This document shows positions 54,431-63,835 of a stretch of 64,000 nt of DNA, piece by piece. The notes under the pieces were generated by a model. It was not told the origin of the DNA and did not search any database. It was given only the letters and a program-made list of their open reading frames with translations. The stretch's first letter is position 1. Each line of letters begins with the position of its first letter. This DNA comes from Hymenobacter sp. YIM 151500-1 (GTDB lineage Bacteria; Bacteroidota; Bacteroidia; Cytophagales; Hymenobacteraceae): positions 1,488,001 through 1,552,000 of the forward strand of contig NZ_CP110139.1 of NCBI RefSeq assembly GCF_025979885.1, given 5' to 3'. The translations under genes were made by a program, and so were the position numbers.

Positions 54431-55807
54431 TTATTCTTCAAACGGAATTTCGTACTTCTCCAGGCGGCGGTACAGGGCGCCGCGGCTGAGGCCGAGGGCT
54501 TTGGCCACGCGGCTGATGTTGCCGCCGTAATGCTCCAGGGCCCGGCGAATCATCTGGGCTTCCAGCTCGTCGAGGGTAATGGTGCCGGGCTCAGGCAGGG
54601 CACCGGGCGCCGGGGGGCGGGCGGCGCTGGGGTGAGACTGGGCCTGGAAGTCGTCGGGGCCTAGCTCGTCCTTGCCACTGACCAGCACGGCCCGCTCCAC
54701 CAGGTTTTTCAGCTCCCGGATGTTGCCGGGCAGGGGCTGTTCCTGCAACCAGTGCAGGGCGCGGGTGCTTACTTTTAGGGCCGGGCGGTGGTAAGTGGCC
54801 CGCAGGCCATCCACGAAGTGCTGCACCAGCAGCGGGATGTCGTGGGGCCGCTCACGCAAGGCGGGCAGGCGCACGGTAATCAGGTTGATGCGGTAGAAAA
54901 GGTCTTCGCGGAAGAGGCCCTGCTGCACCAGCTCGGCCAGGTTACGGTTGGTGGCGCAAATCACGCGAATGTCGAGGCGGCGGGGCTTACTGTCGCCGAG
55001 CACCTCGTAGGTGCGGTCCTGGAGCACGCGCAGCAGCTTCACCTGGGAGCCCAGGTCCAGCTCCCCGATTTCGTCGAGGAAGATGGTGCCGCCGTTGGCC
55101 AGCTCAAAGCGGCCTTGGCGGTCGGTTTTGGCATCGGTGAAGGCTCCGCGCCGGTGCCCAAACATCTCACTCTCAAACAGCGAGGCCGAAATACCGCCCA
55201 GGTTCACCTTCACAAACGGCTGCTGGCGGCGGTGGGAGTTGTCGTGCACGGCCTCGGCAATCAGCTCCTTGCCCGTGCCCGACTCACCCTCAATGAGCAC
55301 CGAAGCATCGGTGGCGGCCACCTGGCCCACGCTGCGCAGCACCTGCACCAGGCGCGCATCCTGCCCCACGATGCGCTGGAAACGGTACTGCCGGTCGAGC
55401 TGGCGGCGGGTGGGGCCGGTACCGGCCGCCGCTTCAGGCGCGGGCAGGCTCAGGATGGTACGGATAGTTTGGAGCAGGGCCTCGTTGTTCCAGGGCTTGG
55501 TGACGAACTCGGCGGCCCCGGCCTTCATGCCTTCCACGGCCAGCGTGATGGAGCCCCAGCCGGTAATGAGAAGCACGGGGAGCTGCGGGGCCAGCTGCTT
55601 CACCTGGGCCAGCAGGCGCAGGCCGTCCTGCCCGCTGGTATCCAGGGAGAAATTCATGTCCATGAGCACCAGCTGCGGCCGATGTTGCTGCACCTCCCGC
55701 AAGGCTTCCCCAGGCCCGGCCACGGCCGTAGTGGCGTAGCCGGCCTGCTTAAGCAGCAAACTCAGGGAGGTGCGAATGGCCACATCATCATCAACTATCA
55801 GGACCAT
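54431..55807 (-). CDS. NtrC-family sigma-54-dependent response regulator
   Basis: The protein has 458 aa from ATG at 55807 (MVLIVDDDVAIRTSLSLLLK). The receiver occupies 1-120 with phospho-acceptor Asp in QLVLMDMNFS and FVTKPW. The AAA+ domain has Walker A GESGTGKE, Walker B LDEIGELD and the loop RRGAFTDAKTD, which in most sigma-54 activators reads GAFTGA; here glycine is aspartate. A Fis-type helix-turn-helix closes it (NISRVAKALGLSRGALYRRL). It should activate promoters with sigma-54 boxes, and two such candidates lie upstream of the export genes at 59587 and 62582. The HEINN kinase is downstream. Confidence 0.94.
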   Translation of the reverse strand: MVLIVDDDVAIRTSLSLLLKQAGYATTAVAGPGEALREVQQHRPQLVLMDMNFSLDTSGQDGLRLLAQVKQLAPQLPVLLITGWGSITLAVEGMKAGAAEFVTKPWNNEALLQTIRTILSLPAPEAAAGTGPTRRQLDRQYRFQRIVGQDARLVQVLRSVGQVAATDASVLIEGESGTGKELIAEAVHDNSHRRQQPFVKVNLGGISASLFESEMFGHRRGAFTDAKTDRQGRFELANGGTIFLDEIGELDLGSQVKLLRVLQDRTYEVLGDSKPRRLDIRVICATNRNLAELVQQGLFREDLFYRINLITVRLPALRERPHDIPLLVQHFVDGLRATYHRPALKVSTRALHWLQEQPLPGNIRELKNLVERAVLVSGKDELGPDDFQAQSHPSAARPPAPGALPEPGTITLDELEAQMIRRALEHYGGNISRVAKALGLSRGALYRRLEKYEIPFEE

Positions 55808-56175
55808 AAAAAGAAGGGTTGCGCTACGGGTGATACGGGTGAAATAAAGTAGAACTACAAGCACCCGCGCCGCGGCATCGGGGCAGTCGGGAGGGTCGCT
55901 TTCCGGCCGCAAGATGCAGTTTGCTTCGTGTAAAAAGCCATCCTGCCCGCGCAAACCATATCAGATGGATAGCTGATTTTCATGAGAAAAGATGCCATTT
56001 AACTTACATCAGGGGCCAGGGCTGCACGCGCAGACCTGCCTCACCATCGATGGTGAGGCCAGCCCGCGGGTGCGGCACGCCGCCTCCGGCGTCAGGGGCA
56101 GGGCTTGGAGCAGCCAGATGAATTGGCAGGAAAAACGGGGCGGCGGTCGTCCACTACCGCCAGCCTTTCGCCCGG
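55808..56175. other. Intergenic region between the permease and regulator genes
   Basis: This 368-bp gap holds a perfect 22-bp palindrome, GCCTCACCATCGATGGTGAG plus GC, at 56038-56059 with no loop, which may be a protein-binding site. I find no copy of the TGTCC-N6-GGACA element here, so the regulator does not appear to control itself through that site. Confidence 0.5.
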
Positions 56176-57363
56176 CTACTCCTCGCGCAGGGCCACGGCG
56201 GGGTGAATGCCGGCCGCCAGCCGGCTCGGGTACAAGGCGCAGAGGGCCGTGAGCAGGTAAATCATTCCTACTGCCAGCAGCATGGCCGTGCCGTACACGC
56301 CGGCCTGCACGTTGAACACGCCCAGCAGCGGAAACTGCGCCGCCACCAGCAGCCCCAGCGCCAGCCCAAACGTAGCCACCACCAAAATTTCGCCCACAAT
56401 CTGCCAGCTAATAGCCCCAGCCGTAGCACCCATGGCCCGGCGCACCCCTATTTCGGCTCGGCGCTGCTGAATAGTTTGCCAAAGCACGCCGAATAAGCCC
56501 AGCGCGACGTTGACAACCAGAAACAGGCAGACAATAACCAGTGCTACAATGGGTGTGAGGGTGCGTTTGAGCTGGGCGGCGCGCTGCTCGCTCAGGGTGG
56601 TGATGCCCACACTCCAGCCTTTGGCAATGTTCAGGATTTCGCGGTTCATCTGTCGTTCCAAGGCGGCGTCGGCCCTGGGCCGCACCCGCAGCAAAATGAC
56701 CGGCGCTTCGCCCCAGACTGTATCCTGCGGACTCACCCGCATAAGAATGGCGGGCCGGGCCTCCTCTAGGTCGCCATCGGCCCGAAACCGCTCAATGAGG
56801 CCCACCACGCGCAATTCCTCACCATTGCGGCCTACGATTTTGCCCAGTGCCGACTGCCCCGGAAACAGGGCCTCGCCCAGGTCGCGCGAAATTACGGCTG
56901 GCCGCACCGTAGCGGCATCGTCGCGCTTATCAAACCAGCGGCCTGCCACCAGCGGCAGCTCCAGAACCTCGCGCAGGTCCTCTTCCACCAAATGGCCACT
57001 CACGCTTCCCATGATGTTATTGCCCTCCTTGCCTACGCCCACATCGGAGCCGTTGGTACTACCCGAAAAGGGCGTGTTACCGGAGGCGCGGCCCACAGCC
57101 ACTACCTCCGGCATGGCCCGCAACCGCGCCATCACCTGCCGCAACGTGGGCACACGACTAGCCTCGGGCAGGGCGCCAGGGTCGAGGTTGATGCGCCATA
57201 CCTGCGTGTAGCCGAACCCCAACGGGGTGCGGTAATTGTGCGCGTGATACACCAATAGGCTCCCCACCACAAACAAGACCACGAAGGCCAGAAAAATCTC
57301 GGTGATGAGCAGAATGTTGGCCCGGCGACGGTTCCAGATCAGCGTAAATAAGTGGCGTATCAT
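56176..57363 (-). CDS. FtsX/MacB-type ABC transporter permease (second)
   Basis: The protein has 395 aa. One transmembrane helix at about 17-38, a large periplasmic domain at about 45-270 (MacB_PCD-like: SGNTPFSGSTNGSDVG, RPAVISRDLGEALFPGQSAL) and three helices at the C-terminus (FLVVNVALGLFGVLWQ, RRAEIGVRRAMGAT) give the MacB fold. The family uses ATP in the cytoplasm to move substrates in the periplasm outward rather than across the inner membrane. Its ATG overlaps the stop of the preceding permease, so a paired heterodimer is likely. Confidence 0.9.
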   Translation of the reverse strand: MIRHLFTLIWNRRRANILLITEIFLAFVVLFVVGSLLVYHAHNYRTPLGFGYTQVWRINLDPGALPEASRVPTLRQVMARLRAMPEVVAVGRASGNTPFSGSTNGSDVGVGKEGNNIMGSVSGHLVEEDLREVLELPLVAGRWFDKRDDAATVRPAVISRDLGEALFPGQSALGKIVGRNGEELRVVGLIERFRADGDLEEARPAILMRVSPQDTVWGEAPVILLRVRPRADAALERQMNREILNIAKGWSVGITTLSEQRAAQLKRTLTPIVALVIVCLFLVVNVALGLFGVLWQTIQQRRAEIGVRRAMGATAGAISWQIVGEILVVATFGLALGLLVAAQFPLLGVFNVQAGVYGTAMLLAVGMIYLLTALCALYPSRLAAGIHPAVALREE

Positions 57364-58619
57364 AAGGCGTTCTGGTCGCCCTTCAGGGCTTTTACAGGAT
57401 TGAGTCTCGACATTTTATACGCGGGGTACACGCCCGACAGCAGCCCGAAAAAAAGGATGGCCGTCAGCGCCACCCCAAACACGCGGCCGTTGATACCGAA
57501 CTGAGTGTAGGCAATCAGCCCACTGAAATTCAGTAAGTGCAGGGCGCCTGCCGCCAGCGCCAGTCCTAGCAGGCCGCCGAGCAAAGTCAGAAACACATTC
57601 TCGACCAGAAACTGCCCAATAAGCGCCCCGCCCGTGGCCCCAAAGGCTTTGCGCACCCCAATCTCGGAGCTGCGGTCAAGAATGCGGCTGATATTGATGT
57701 TGACCAGGTTCAAGGCTGGCAGCAGCATAAAGAGCAGAGCCAACCCCGCCCCCAGCTGCTGGAACCGCGCCACGCCGTCGTTAGGGCCATATTCGTCCAG
57801 CTCTTCGCGCACCACGGTGGCCAGCAGAGTACCGGCGTAGAGGCGTACTTCCTTCACCCATTTATATACGTTGGTAGGCAAGGGCGCGCGGGCCACGGCC
57901 TGGGCGAATTCACGCTGAATGGCCGGCACATCCTCGGGGCGGCGGGCCAGCATAATGGCCATGCACGACCCCATGTACTCCGCGTTGTGAATGTCCTCGG
58001 TGCTTGTTGTGATAGGCATCCAAACCTCGGCGTAAGTGTAGGTGCGGGCGGCAGGTACGTCGCGCACCACGCCCACCACACGGTAGTGCATGTTGTCATC
58101 CGTGACGAAGGCGCGGCCTAGCACCCCGCGCGCCGTGCCGAAGCAATTGCGGGCCGTGCTCTCGTTGATGACAAGTACCCGGGCCGCCGCCGCCACCTCG
58201 GCTAGCGAATACGGCCGGCCTTCGATAAATTCAAAGTCCAGCACTTGCCAGAACTCCGCATCAGTGTATTTCTGATCGAGTTTAAGCTTAGTGTTGCCCA
58301 CATAGGTCACCACAGAGCCTCGGCCGGTGCTGATAGATACTTTTTCGGGGGTGCGCAGCGGCCGGATATAGCGTTCCAGAAATGAGTAGCTAGGACTGGA
58401 AATGTTGCTTGTATTTGGCGACCAGATGGATATGGTGCTGGTAAACAGCAACCGGTCTACCCGCTTTTCGGGCGTGTGCGGCCCCACGGTATGGTCGTAC
58501 ATGGCATACACCACCAGCAATATCATCAGCGTGAAGGAGATGCCGAACAGGCTGATAAAGGTGAAGAACTTGCGCCGCAGCAAGACCTTCCAGGCTATTT
58601 TGAGGTAGGAAAGAAGCAT
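57360..58619 (-). CDS. FtsX/MacB-type ABC transporter permease (first)
   Basis: The protein has 419 aa from ATG at 58619; the frame extends 18 codons upstream without conserved character. Topology is as in its partner: a helix at about 20-42 (FTFISLFGISFTLMILLVVY), a large periplasmic part, and C-terminal helices with DRSSEIGVRKAFGATGGALI. It overlaps the next permease by 4 bp and lies 157 bp after the ATPase gene. An imperfect inverted repeat fills that gap. Confidence 0.9.
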   Translation of the reverse strand: MLLSYLKIAWKVLLRRKFFTFISLFGISFTLMILLVVYAMYDHTVGPHTPEKRVDRLLFTSTISIWSPNTSNISSPSYSFLERYIRPLRTPEKVSISTGRGSVVTYVGNTKLKLDQKYTDAEFWQVLDFEFIEGRPYSLAEVAAAARVLVINESTARNCFGTARGVLGRAFVTDDNMHYRVVGVVRDVPAARTYTYAEVWMPITTSTEDIHNAEYMGSCMAIMLARRPEDVPAIQREFAQAVARAPLPTNVYKWVKEVRLYAGTLLATVVREELDEYGPNDGVARFQQLGAGLALLFMLLPALNLVNINISRILDRSSEIGVRKAFGATGGALIGQFLVENVFLTLLGGLLGLALAAGALHLLNFSGLIAYTQFGINGRVFGVALTAILFFGLLSGVYPAYKMSRLNPVKALKGDQNAL

Positions 58620-58635
58620 AGATTCTAGGGGCTTA

Positions 58636-58773
58636 GGGACTTGGGGTCTTAGGGACTTAGATTTGAGAAACAAGGGCTAGAAGCTTGGGCTTGGACTTGG
58701 AGGCTCAGGCAAGGCTGCACTAATCGAAAAAGAGCGCCAGCGCGTCATCTAAGCCCCCAAGACCCTAAGTCCC
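58636..58773. repeat. Imperfect 27-bp inverted repeat between ATPase and permease genes
   Basis: GGGACTTGGGGTCTTAGGGA at 58636 onward (27 nt) and its inverse at 58747-58773 agree at 24 of 27 positions. The right arm ends just before the ATPase stop codon. Tandem GGGACTTAG-like units inside the left arm suggest a simple-sequence origin. Confidence 0.65.
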
Positions 58774-58775
58774 TG

Positions 58776-59522
<747 letters not shown>

Positions 59523-59586
59523 GAGAGGTGGCGTGAGAAGAGTTGTCCGGTTGTGGGCAGCGCAGCCCCGTATGCTGAGTAAGGTA

Positions 59587-59603
59587 GCCAAGCGCCGTGC
59601 CAG
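59587..59603 (-). promoter_or_regulatory. Sigma-54-like promoter of the ABC transporter genes
   Basis: On the minus strand TGGCACGGCGCTTGGCT has a perfect -24 element TGGCACG, then 4 bases, then TTGG where TTGC is expected (or GC one base further). It is followed by a leader of about 50 nt to the ATG. The box before the HlyD gene matches it at 15 of 16 shared positions. Confidence 0.65.
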
Positions 59604-59666
59604 TTGTATAATTTTCTATAAGTCAGCTACTTACAGCAAGTAACCTAAAAACCACTTCACCAAATA

Positions 59667-59699
59667 GTGTCCGGTTTCGGACAGGGTGTTCGGAAATGG
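59667..59699. promoter_or_regulatory. Palindromic activator site upstream of the ABC genes
   Basis: GTGTCCGGTTTCGGACAGGG then TGTTCGGAAATGG. The core is TGTCC-N6-GGACA, with a third half-like TGTTCGG. It lies 63 bp upstream of the sigma-54-like box. A second copy, 27 of 33 bases alike, lies upstream of the HlyD gene. Confidence 0.7.
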
Positions 59700-59733
59700 T
59701 TTGCTCGAAGGCTGTAGCGCGAACCGCTACCGC

Positions 59734-61299
59734 CTATTCCGTCAGGGGCTGCTGCCGCTCGAAGTCGTAGAGTGTGAGGGCGCGCAGGCGGTAGTGGCCC
59801 ACCCAGGCGGCGCGCAAGGCCTGAATGTAGGCGCGGCGGGCCTGGTCTTTCTCGCCCAGGGCCAGGGTGAGGTCGGTGAGGCTGATGCGGCCAACTTTGT
59901 AGGTAGCCTGGGCAATGTCGTAGCGGCGGCGGGCCAGCGTGTCGGCGCGAGCGGCCAGGGCCAGCTGCCGGGCCAGGGTGCCGAGCTGGGCCGCCTGCAC
60001 CTGCACGTCGGCTTCAAACGCGGCTTCTTCCTGGGCCACGTCGGCCTGCACCTGGCGGCGGGTTAGCTCGGCGGTTTTCAGGATGGACTTTTGCCGGCCC
60101 CAGTCCACCACCGGCAGCGCGAAGGTCAGGCGCACCTGCTGCTGATTTTGCAGGGCCGCGTAGGTTTCCCAGAGGTTGCTGGCCTGGTTTACGTAGCCCA
60201 GGTTGGCCGTCAGGGTAGCCTGAAAGCCGGTGGTGCCGCGGGCCAGGGCCACTTCGCGCTCCGCCTCCAGCAGGCGGCGCCGAAAGGCCAGCACGGCAGC
60301 GCGGTTCTGACGGGCTTGGTCGAGGGCGGTGGCGGGCAGCACCGGCGGGGCGGGCGCCGCCTCGGGCACGGCCAGCGGGGCATCGGCGGGGCGCAGACCG
60401 GTGTAGCGCTGCAGGCGCAGGGCCGCGTCCTGGGCATCGAGCTGGCTCTGGGCCACGGCCTGGCGGGCAGTCAGCAGATTCAGCTCCAGCCGCAGCAAGT
60501 CGCTCTGCGAGAGGCGGCCCAAGCGGTACCGCTCCTGCCCGATGCGCAGCAGCTCCTCGTTGGCCTGCACGTTCTGGCCGGCCACCTCGGCGTTTACCTG
60601 CTGCTGCACTACATCAAAATACAGCTCCGTAATGCGCTGCATGATGATTTCGCGTTCCTCCACGTACTGACGCTGGCTTTCCTGGTAGCGCAGCGGCTCC
60701 AGGCGGCGGTTCCAGCGCAGCTCGTTGAAGCGGCCAATCGGCTGGGTCAGGCCCAGGGCCAGAGGCTGATTGTTGTAGCGCCGCAGGCGGCCATTAAAGT
60801 CGTCGAAGCGTTGCACCTCCGAGGCCACCACCACCTGCCCGCCGGTCAGGCCCAAGTTCTGGCTCAGGGTCAGGGCCAGGTTGGAGTTGTTGATGCGCAC
60901 GGCCCGGAAGTCGGTGGTGCCGTCGGGCTGCACCACGGGCGTAATGACGCGGCTGAAGCCGGGCAGCGTGCCTTGCACGCCCAGCTGAGGCCGGTAGGTA
61001 GCCTGATACGTACGCCACTGCCAGTAGCCTTGGTCGCGGGTGGTTTGGGCCTGCCGCGCTACCGCCGACTGGTCCAGGGCCAGCGCAATGACTTCGGGCA
61101 AGGTCAGCGCCGCGGGGTGCTGCTGGGCGGCGGCCGGGGCAGCCAGCAACGAGAACAGCAGCAGAGCCATCCAGCAGAGGAGCGTAGGCGCGTCTTTTCG
61201 CCGAACGGCTGACCCTCGGCGGTAGCGGGCGGGCGGCGCGGGTGAGAAGACGCGAATCTGCGCCTCTACCATTCTTTGTACAGTCCGTTTCATAGCCAT
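59734..61299 (-). CDS. TolC-family outer-membrane efflux protein
   Basis: The protein has 521 aa from ATG at 61299, which overlaps the HlyD stop codon (TAATG). A signal segment is at about 42-60 (MALLLFSLLAAPAAAQQ), preceded by a rather long basic N-terminus, so a later start is possible. The rest is the TolC helical repeat: LTLPEVIALALDQSAVARQA, then LARQLALAARADTLARRRYD and YKVGRISLTDLTLALGEKDQ near the end. It forms the outer-membrane channel for the HlyD-type adaptor and the ABC exporter downstream. Confidence 0.92.
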   Translation of the reverse strand: MAMKRTVQRMVEAQIRVFSPAPPARYRRGSAVRRKDAPTLLCWMALLLFSLLAAPAAAQQHPAALTLPEVIALALDQSAVARQAQTTRDQGYWQWRTYQATYRPQLGVQGTLPGFSRVITPVVQPDGTTDFRAVRINNSNLALTLSQNLGLTGGQVVVASEVQRFDDFNGRLRRYNNQPLALGLTQPIGRFNELRWNRRLEPLRYQESQRQYVEEREIIMQRITELYFDVVQQQVNAEVAGQNVQANEELLRIGQERYRLGRLSQSDLLRLELNLLTARQAVAQSQLDAQDAALRLQRYTGLRPADAPLAVPEAAPAPPVLPATALDQARQNRAAVLAFRRRLLEAEREVALARGTTGFQATLTANLGYVNQASNLWETYAALQNQQQVRLTFALPVVDWGRQKSILKTAELTRRQVQADVAQEEAAFEADVQVQAAQLGTLARQLALAARADTLARRRYDIAQATYKVGRISLTDLTLALGEKDQARRAYIQALRAAWVGHYRLRALTLYDFERQQPLTE

Positions 61300-62546
61300 T
61301 AGTCCTGCAGCGTGAGTTCGGGGGTGTCGAGGAAGTCCTTGGTGTCGGAGATGATGACCTCCTCGCCGGGCCGCAGGCCGCTGGTTATCTGCACGTAGTC
61401 GAGGTTGCTGCTCCCAAACTGCACGGTGCGGCGGGTGGCCTTGCCAGCCTGCACCACAAACACCGCCTGCTCCTGGCCGCCCTGGTAGAAAGGGCCGTTC
61501 TTCACCCGCGTCACGTTGTGCAGGGCCTTGGTCACCACAAACACGTCGGCGCGCAGGTTGGCGCGCAGGGCCGGGTGGTGGTCCTGGGTTAGCGTGGCGT
61601 AAAAGGTCACCACGCCTTTGTCCACGGCCGGACTAATGGTGCTGATGGTGCCGCGCAGGTCGGTGCCGTTGATGCGCACTACCACGGAGTCTTGCAGGTG
61701 CAGCGCGTCGGCGTAGGCATCAGAAATGGTGGCGCGCACCCGGAAGCGGCTCAGGTCGGCCACCCGGGCCAGAATGTCGCCGGCCTGCACGGTGGCGCCC
61801 AGGTCCTCGCTCACCCACGTCAGCACGCCGGGCTGCTGGCTGCTGATATTGGCCTGCGCCAGCTTGGCCGCCAGTTCCTGGATGCTGCGGTCCTGAATCT
61901 GCATCGTGAAGCCCAGCTCCCGCACGTCGGCGGCGTTGGCGGCGCGTTGGTTGCTGATTTGCTCCCGCAGGCGCTGCAGCTCCAGTTCAGCCACTTTCAG
62001 GGTTAGCTCGGCCTGCCGTACGCTTTCCGAAGTACCGCCCCCAATTTTCAGCAGGTATTGCTCGTCGCGCAGGGCCGACTGTAGGCTACGCACCTTCACC
62101 TGCTGCACCTGCTCCTGGGAGCGGAAATCGTTCAGGGCTTTTTCGAGGCTGAGCCGAAGCTGGTCGTTCTTGTTGCGGTTCTGCTGCTGCTCATCCTGGA
62201 GCTTAGCCAGCGCCGACGAAGTCAGCTCCCGGTCCAGCTCCACAATGGTCTGGCCCGGCTGCACCGGGCTGCCCACTGCCACGGCCACCCGCCGGATGGT
62301 GCTCAGAATAGGGCTGGTGATGACGGCCTCCCGAGCCGGAATAATAACCCCAGCCGCCGTCAGGGAAGCCTCCACGTCACCGGTTTCGACGGGGGCCGTC
62401 AGGATGCGGCTGCGCTCCAGGCTCGGCTGGAGTATGCCGCGGAAGGCCAGCAGGCCCGCTACCAGCAGCAGCAGCCCGCTGCCCGCCCCCAGCCAGCGGC
62501 GAAGCCGGCGGCGCTGCTGGGTGGCGGTAGAAATTACTCTGTCCAT
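61299..62546 (-). CDS. HlyD/MacA-type periplasmic adaptor protein
   Basis: The protein has 415 aa. One transmembrane helix at about 20-38 anchors it. A lipoyl-like first half (TAAGVIIPAREAVITSPILS, VGSPVQPGQTIVELD) and second half (PGVLTWVSEDLGATVQAGDI) flank a long coiled-coil hairpin at about 110-235, the adaptor architecture. A beta-barrel and membrane-proximal part follow (LRANLRADVFVVTK, GLRPGEEVIISDTKDFLDTP). It bridges inner-membrane permeases and TolC. It is the first gene of the HlyD-TolC unit and has the sigma-54-like box and palindromic site upstream. Confidence 0.92.
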   Translation of the reverse strand: MDRVISTATQQRRRLRRWLGAGSGLLLLVAGLLAFRGILQPSLERSRILTAPVETGDVEASLTAAGVIIPAREAVITSPILSTIRRVAVAVGSPVQPGQTIVELDRELTSSALAKLQDEQQQNRNKNDQLRLSLEKALNDFRSQEQVQQVKVRSLQSALRDEQYLLKIGGGTSESVRQAELTLKVAELELQRLREQISNQRAANAADVRELGFTMQIQDRSIQELAAKLAQANISSQQPGVLTWVSEDLGATVQAGDILARVADLSRFRVRATISDAYADALHLQDSVVVRINGTDLRGTISTISPAVDKGVVTFYATLTQDHHPALRANLRADVFVVTKALHNVTRVKNGPFYQGGQEQAVFVVQAGKATRRTVQFGSSNLDYVQITSGLRPGEEVIISDTKDFLDTPELTLQD

Positions 62547-62581
62547 TTTCGTACAGAAAGTAGATGGGTTCCTGTACGTTC

Positions 62582-62598
62582 AGCCAACCGCCGTGCCG
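62582..62598 (-). promoter_or_regulatory. Sigma-54-like promoter of the HlyD-TolC genes
   Basis: On the minus strand CGGCACGGCGGTTGGCT: GGCACG as -24, then TTGGCT at the -12 position. It is 36 bp before the ATG. GGCACGGCGNTTGGCT is shared with the box at 59587. Confidence 0.62.
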
Positions 62599-62662
62599 TT
62601 TTTATAAACTGCTAGTTTTCAGATTATTATTTAAAACATAACCACCAGCCGGCCGAAGGAAG

Positions 62663-62695
62663 GTGTCCACTATCGGACAAGGTGTTCGAAAATGA
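62663..62695. promoter_or_regulatory. Palindromic activator site upstream of the HlyD gene
   Basis: GTGTCCACTATCGGACAAGG then TGTTCGAAAATGA. The core TGTCC-N6-GGACA and the trailing TGTTCG are shared with 59667-59699. It lies 64 bp upstream of the sigma-54-like box. Confidence 0.7.
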
Positions 62696-62727
62696 AAGGC
62701 TTGCTGTTTGCACAGGCTGGCACACGC

Positions 62728-62765
62728 AAAAGCCCCCCGGCCTTCAACAGGTCGGGGGGCTTTTT
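62728..62765. terminator. Bidirectional-type terminator after the oxidoreductase gene
   Basis: GCCCCCCG (62732-62739) and CGGGGGGC (62753-62760) pair with a 13-nt loop; AAAA precedes and TTTTT follows. It is placed to stop minus-strand transcription from the oxidoreductase gene before the exporter control region. Confidence 0.85.
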
Positions 62766-62839
62766 AGGATGTGAGCAACTGCCCGCAGCAGGCGGCGCTG
62801 CTTGCGCCGGATACGCCAAGCGGCCAGGCAGCAACCAGG

Positions 62840-63772
62840 TCAGGCTACCTGCAACACCACTTTGCCGCGGGCTGCTTTGCCGTGTTGCAGCTGCTCGTGG
62901 GCTTGTGCCGCCTCGTGCAGCGGAAACACTTGCCCGATGCGGGTGTGGAGCTGGCCTTTATCAAGCAAGGTGCTGAGCAAGCGAAGCCGTTCGCCACTTG
63001 GCTGCACGTGAATCATCAGGCCTTCGGCGCGGGCGGTGGCGGCGGCTTCGGCAGAAGGGGGCTGCACGGCCGAGAGCAGCGTGCCGCCTGGGCGTAGCAC
63101 CTGCCAGGAACGTTCCTGCACCTGCCCTCCCACCGTATCAAGCACCACGTCTACGTCTCCGGCCAGCTTCTCGAACACCTGCGACTGATAATCAATGACC
63201 TGTTCTGCGCCCAGCTGCTGCACGTACTCCACATCTTTGGCCGCAGCGGTAGCCACCACCGCCGTCCCCTTGCGCTTGGCCAGCTGCACCGCCATGGACC
63301 CCAGTCCGCCAGCGGCGCCATGAATAAGAACGCGCTGGCCAGCCTGCAACGATACCATCTCGTAGAGGGCCTGCCAGGCCGTTTGGGCCACCAGCGGCAC
63401 GGTAGCGGCCGTCTGATAGCTGAGCGAAGCCGGCAGCGGGGCCACCAGCGCAGCCGCTACTACCACGTACTCGGCGTAAGCTCCGTCGCGCCGGATGTCG
63501 GTCATGGCGTACACGGCGTCGCCCACCGCAACCTGCGTTACGCCGGGGCCCAGCGCCTCAACGTCGCCGGCTACGTCCCAGCCCAGGATGAGGGGCAGTC
63601 GGTGCGGGATTCGCTCATGCAGATACCCTTCCCGAATTTTCCAGTCGACGGGGTTGAGGCCCGTCGCCCGCACCCTAATGCGGACCTCTCCGGCAGCAGG
63701 TTCCGGGAGCGGGGCATCTTCGTAGCGCAGGGTTTCGGGGCCGCCAAAGGCGTGAATGCGGACTGCTTTCAT
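62840..63772 (-). CDS. MDR-family NADP-dependent oxidoreductase (quinone-oxidoreductase-like)
   Basis: The protein has 310 aa. The GroES-like half starts MKAVRIHAFGGPETLRYEDA, with ATGLNPVDWKIREGYL and LGWDVAGDVEALGPGV. The nucleotide-binding half has VLIHGAAGGLGSMAVQLAKR, an AxxGxxG pattern typical of NADPH-using quinone reductases, and DVVLDTVGG. Zinc-binding cysteines of classical alcohol dehydrogenases are absent. Reaction likely NADPH-dependent reduction of a quinone or enone, substrate unknown. A terminator follows 75 bp after the stop. Confidence 0.9.
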   Translation of the reverse strand: MKAVRIHAFGGPETLRYEDAPLPEPAAGEVRIRVRATGLNPVDWKIREGYLHERIPHRLPLILGWDVAGDVEALGPGVTQVAVGDAVYAMTDIRRDGAYAEYVVVAAALVAPLPASLSYQTAATVPLVAQTAWQALYEMVSLQAGQRVLIHGAAGGLGSMAVQLAKRKGTAVVATAAAKDVEYVQQLGAEQVIDYQSQVFEKLAGDVDVVLDTVGGQVQERSWQVLRPGGTLLSAVQPPSAEAAATARAEGLMIHVQPSGERLRLLSTLLDKGQLHTRIGQVFPLHEAAQAHEQLQHGKAARGKVVLQVA

Positions 63773-63835
63773 AGTGTACAGTGGTATTGTAGTTACAGGA
63801 GAAAATGAGGGACAAAGGCTAAACCAGCCCGCTAC

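Noticed and set aside
62692..62976. A 94-codon plus-strand frame starting MKGLLFAQ
   Set aside because: It runs through the terminator at 62728 and into the antisense of the oxidoreductase gene.
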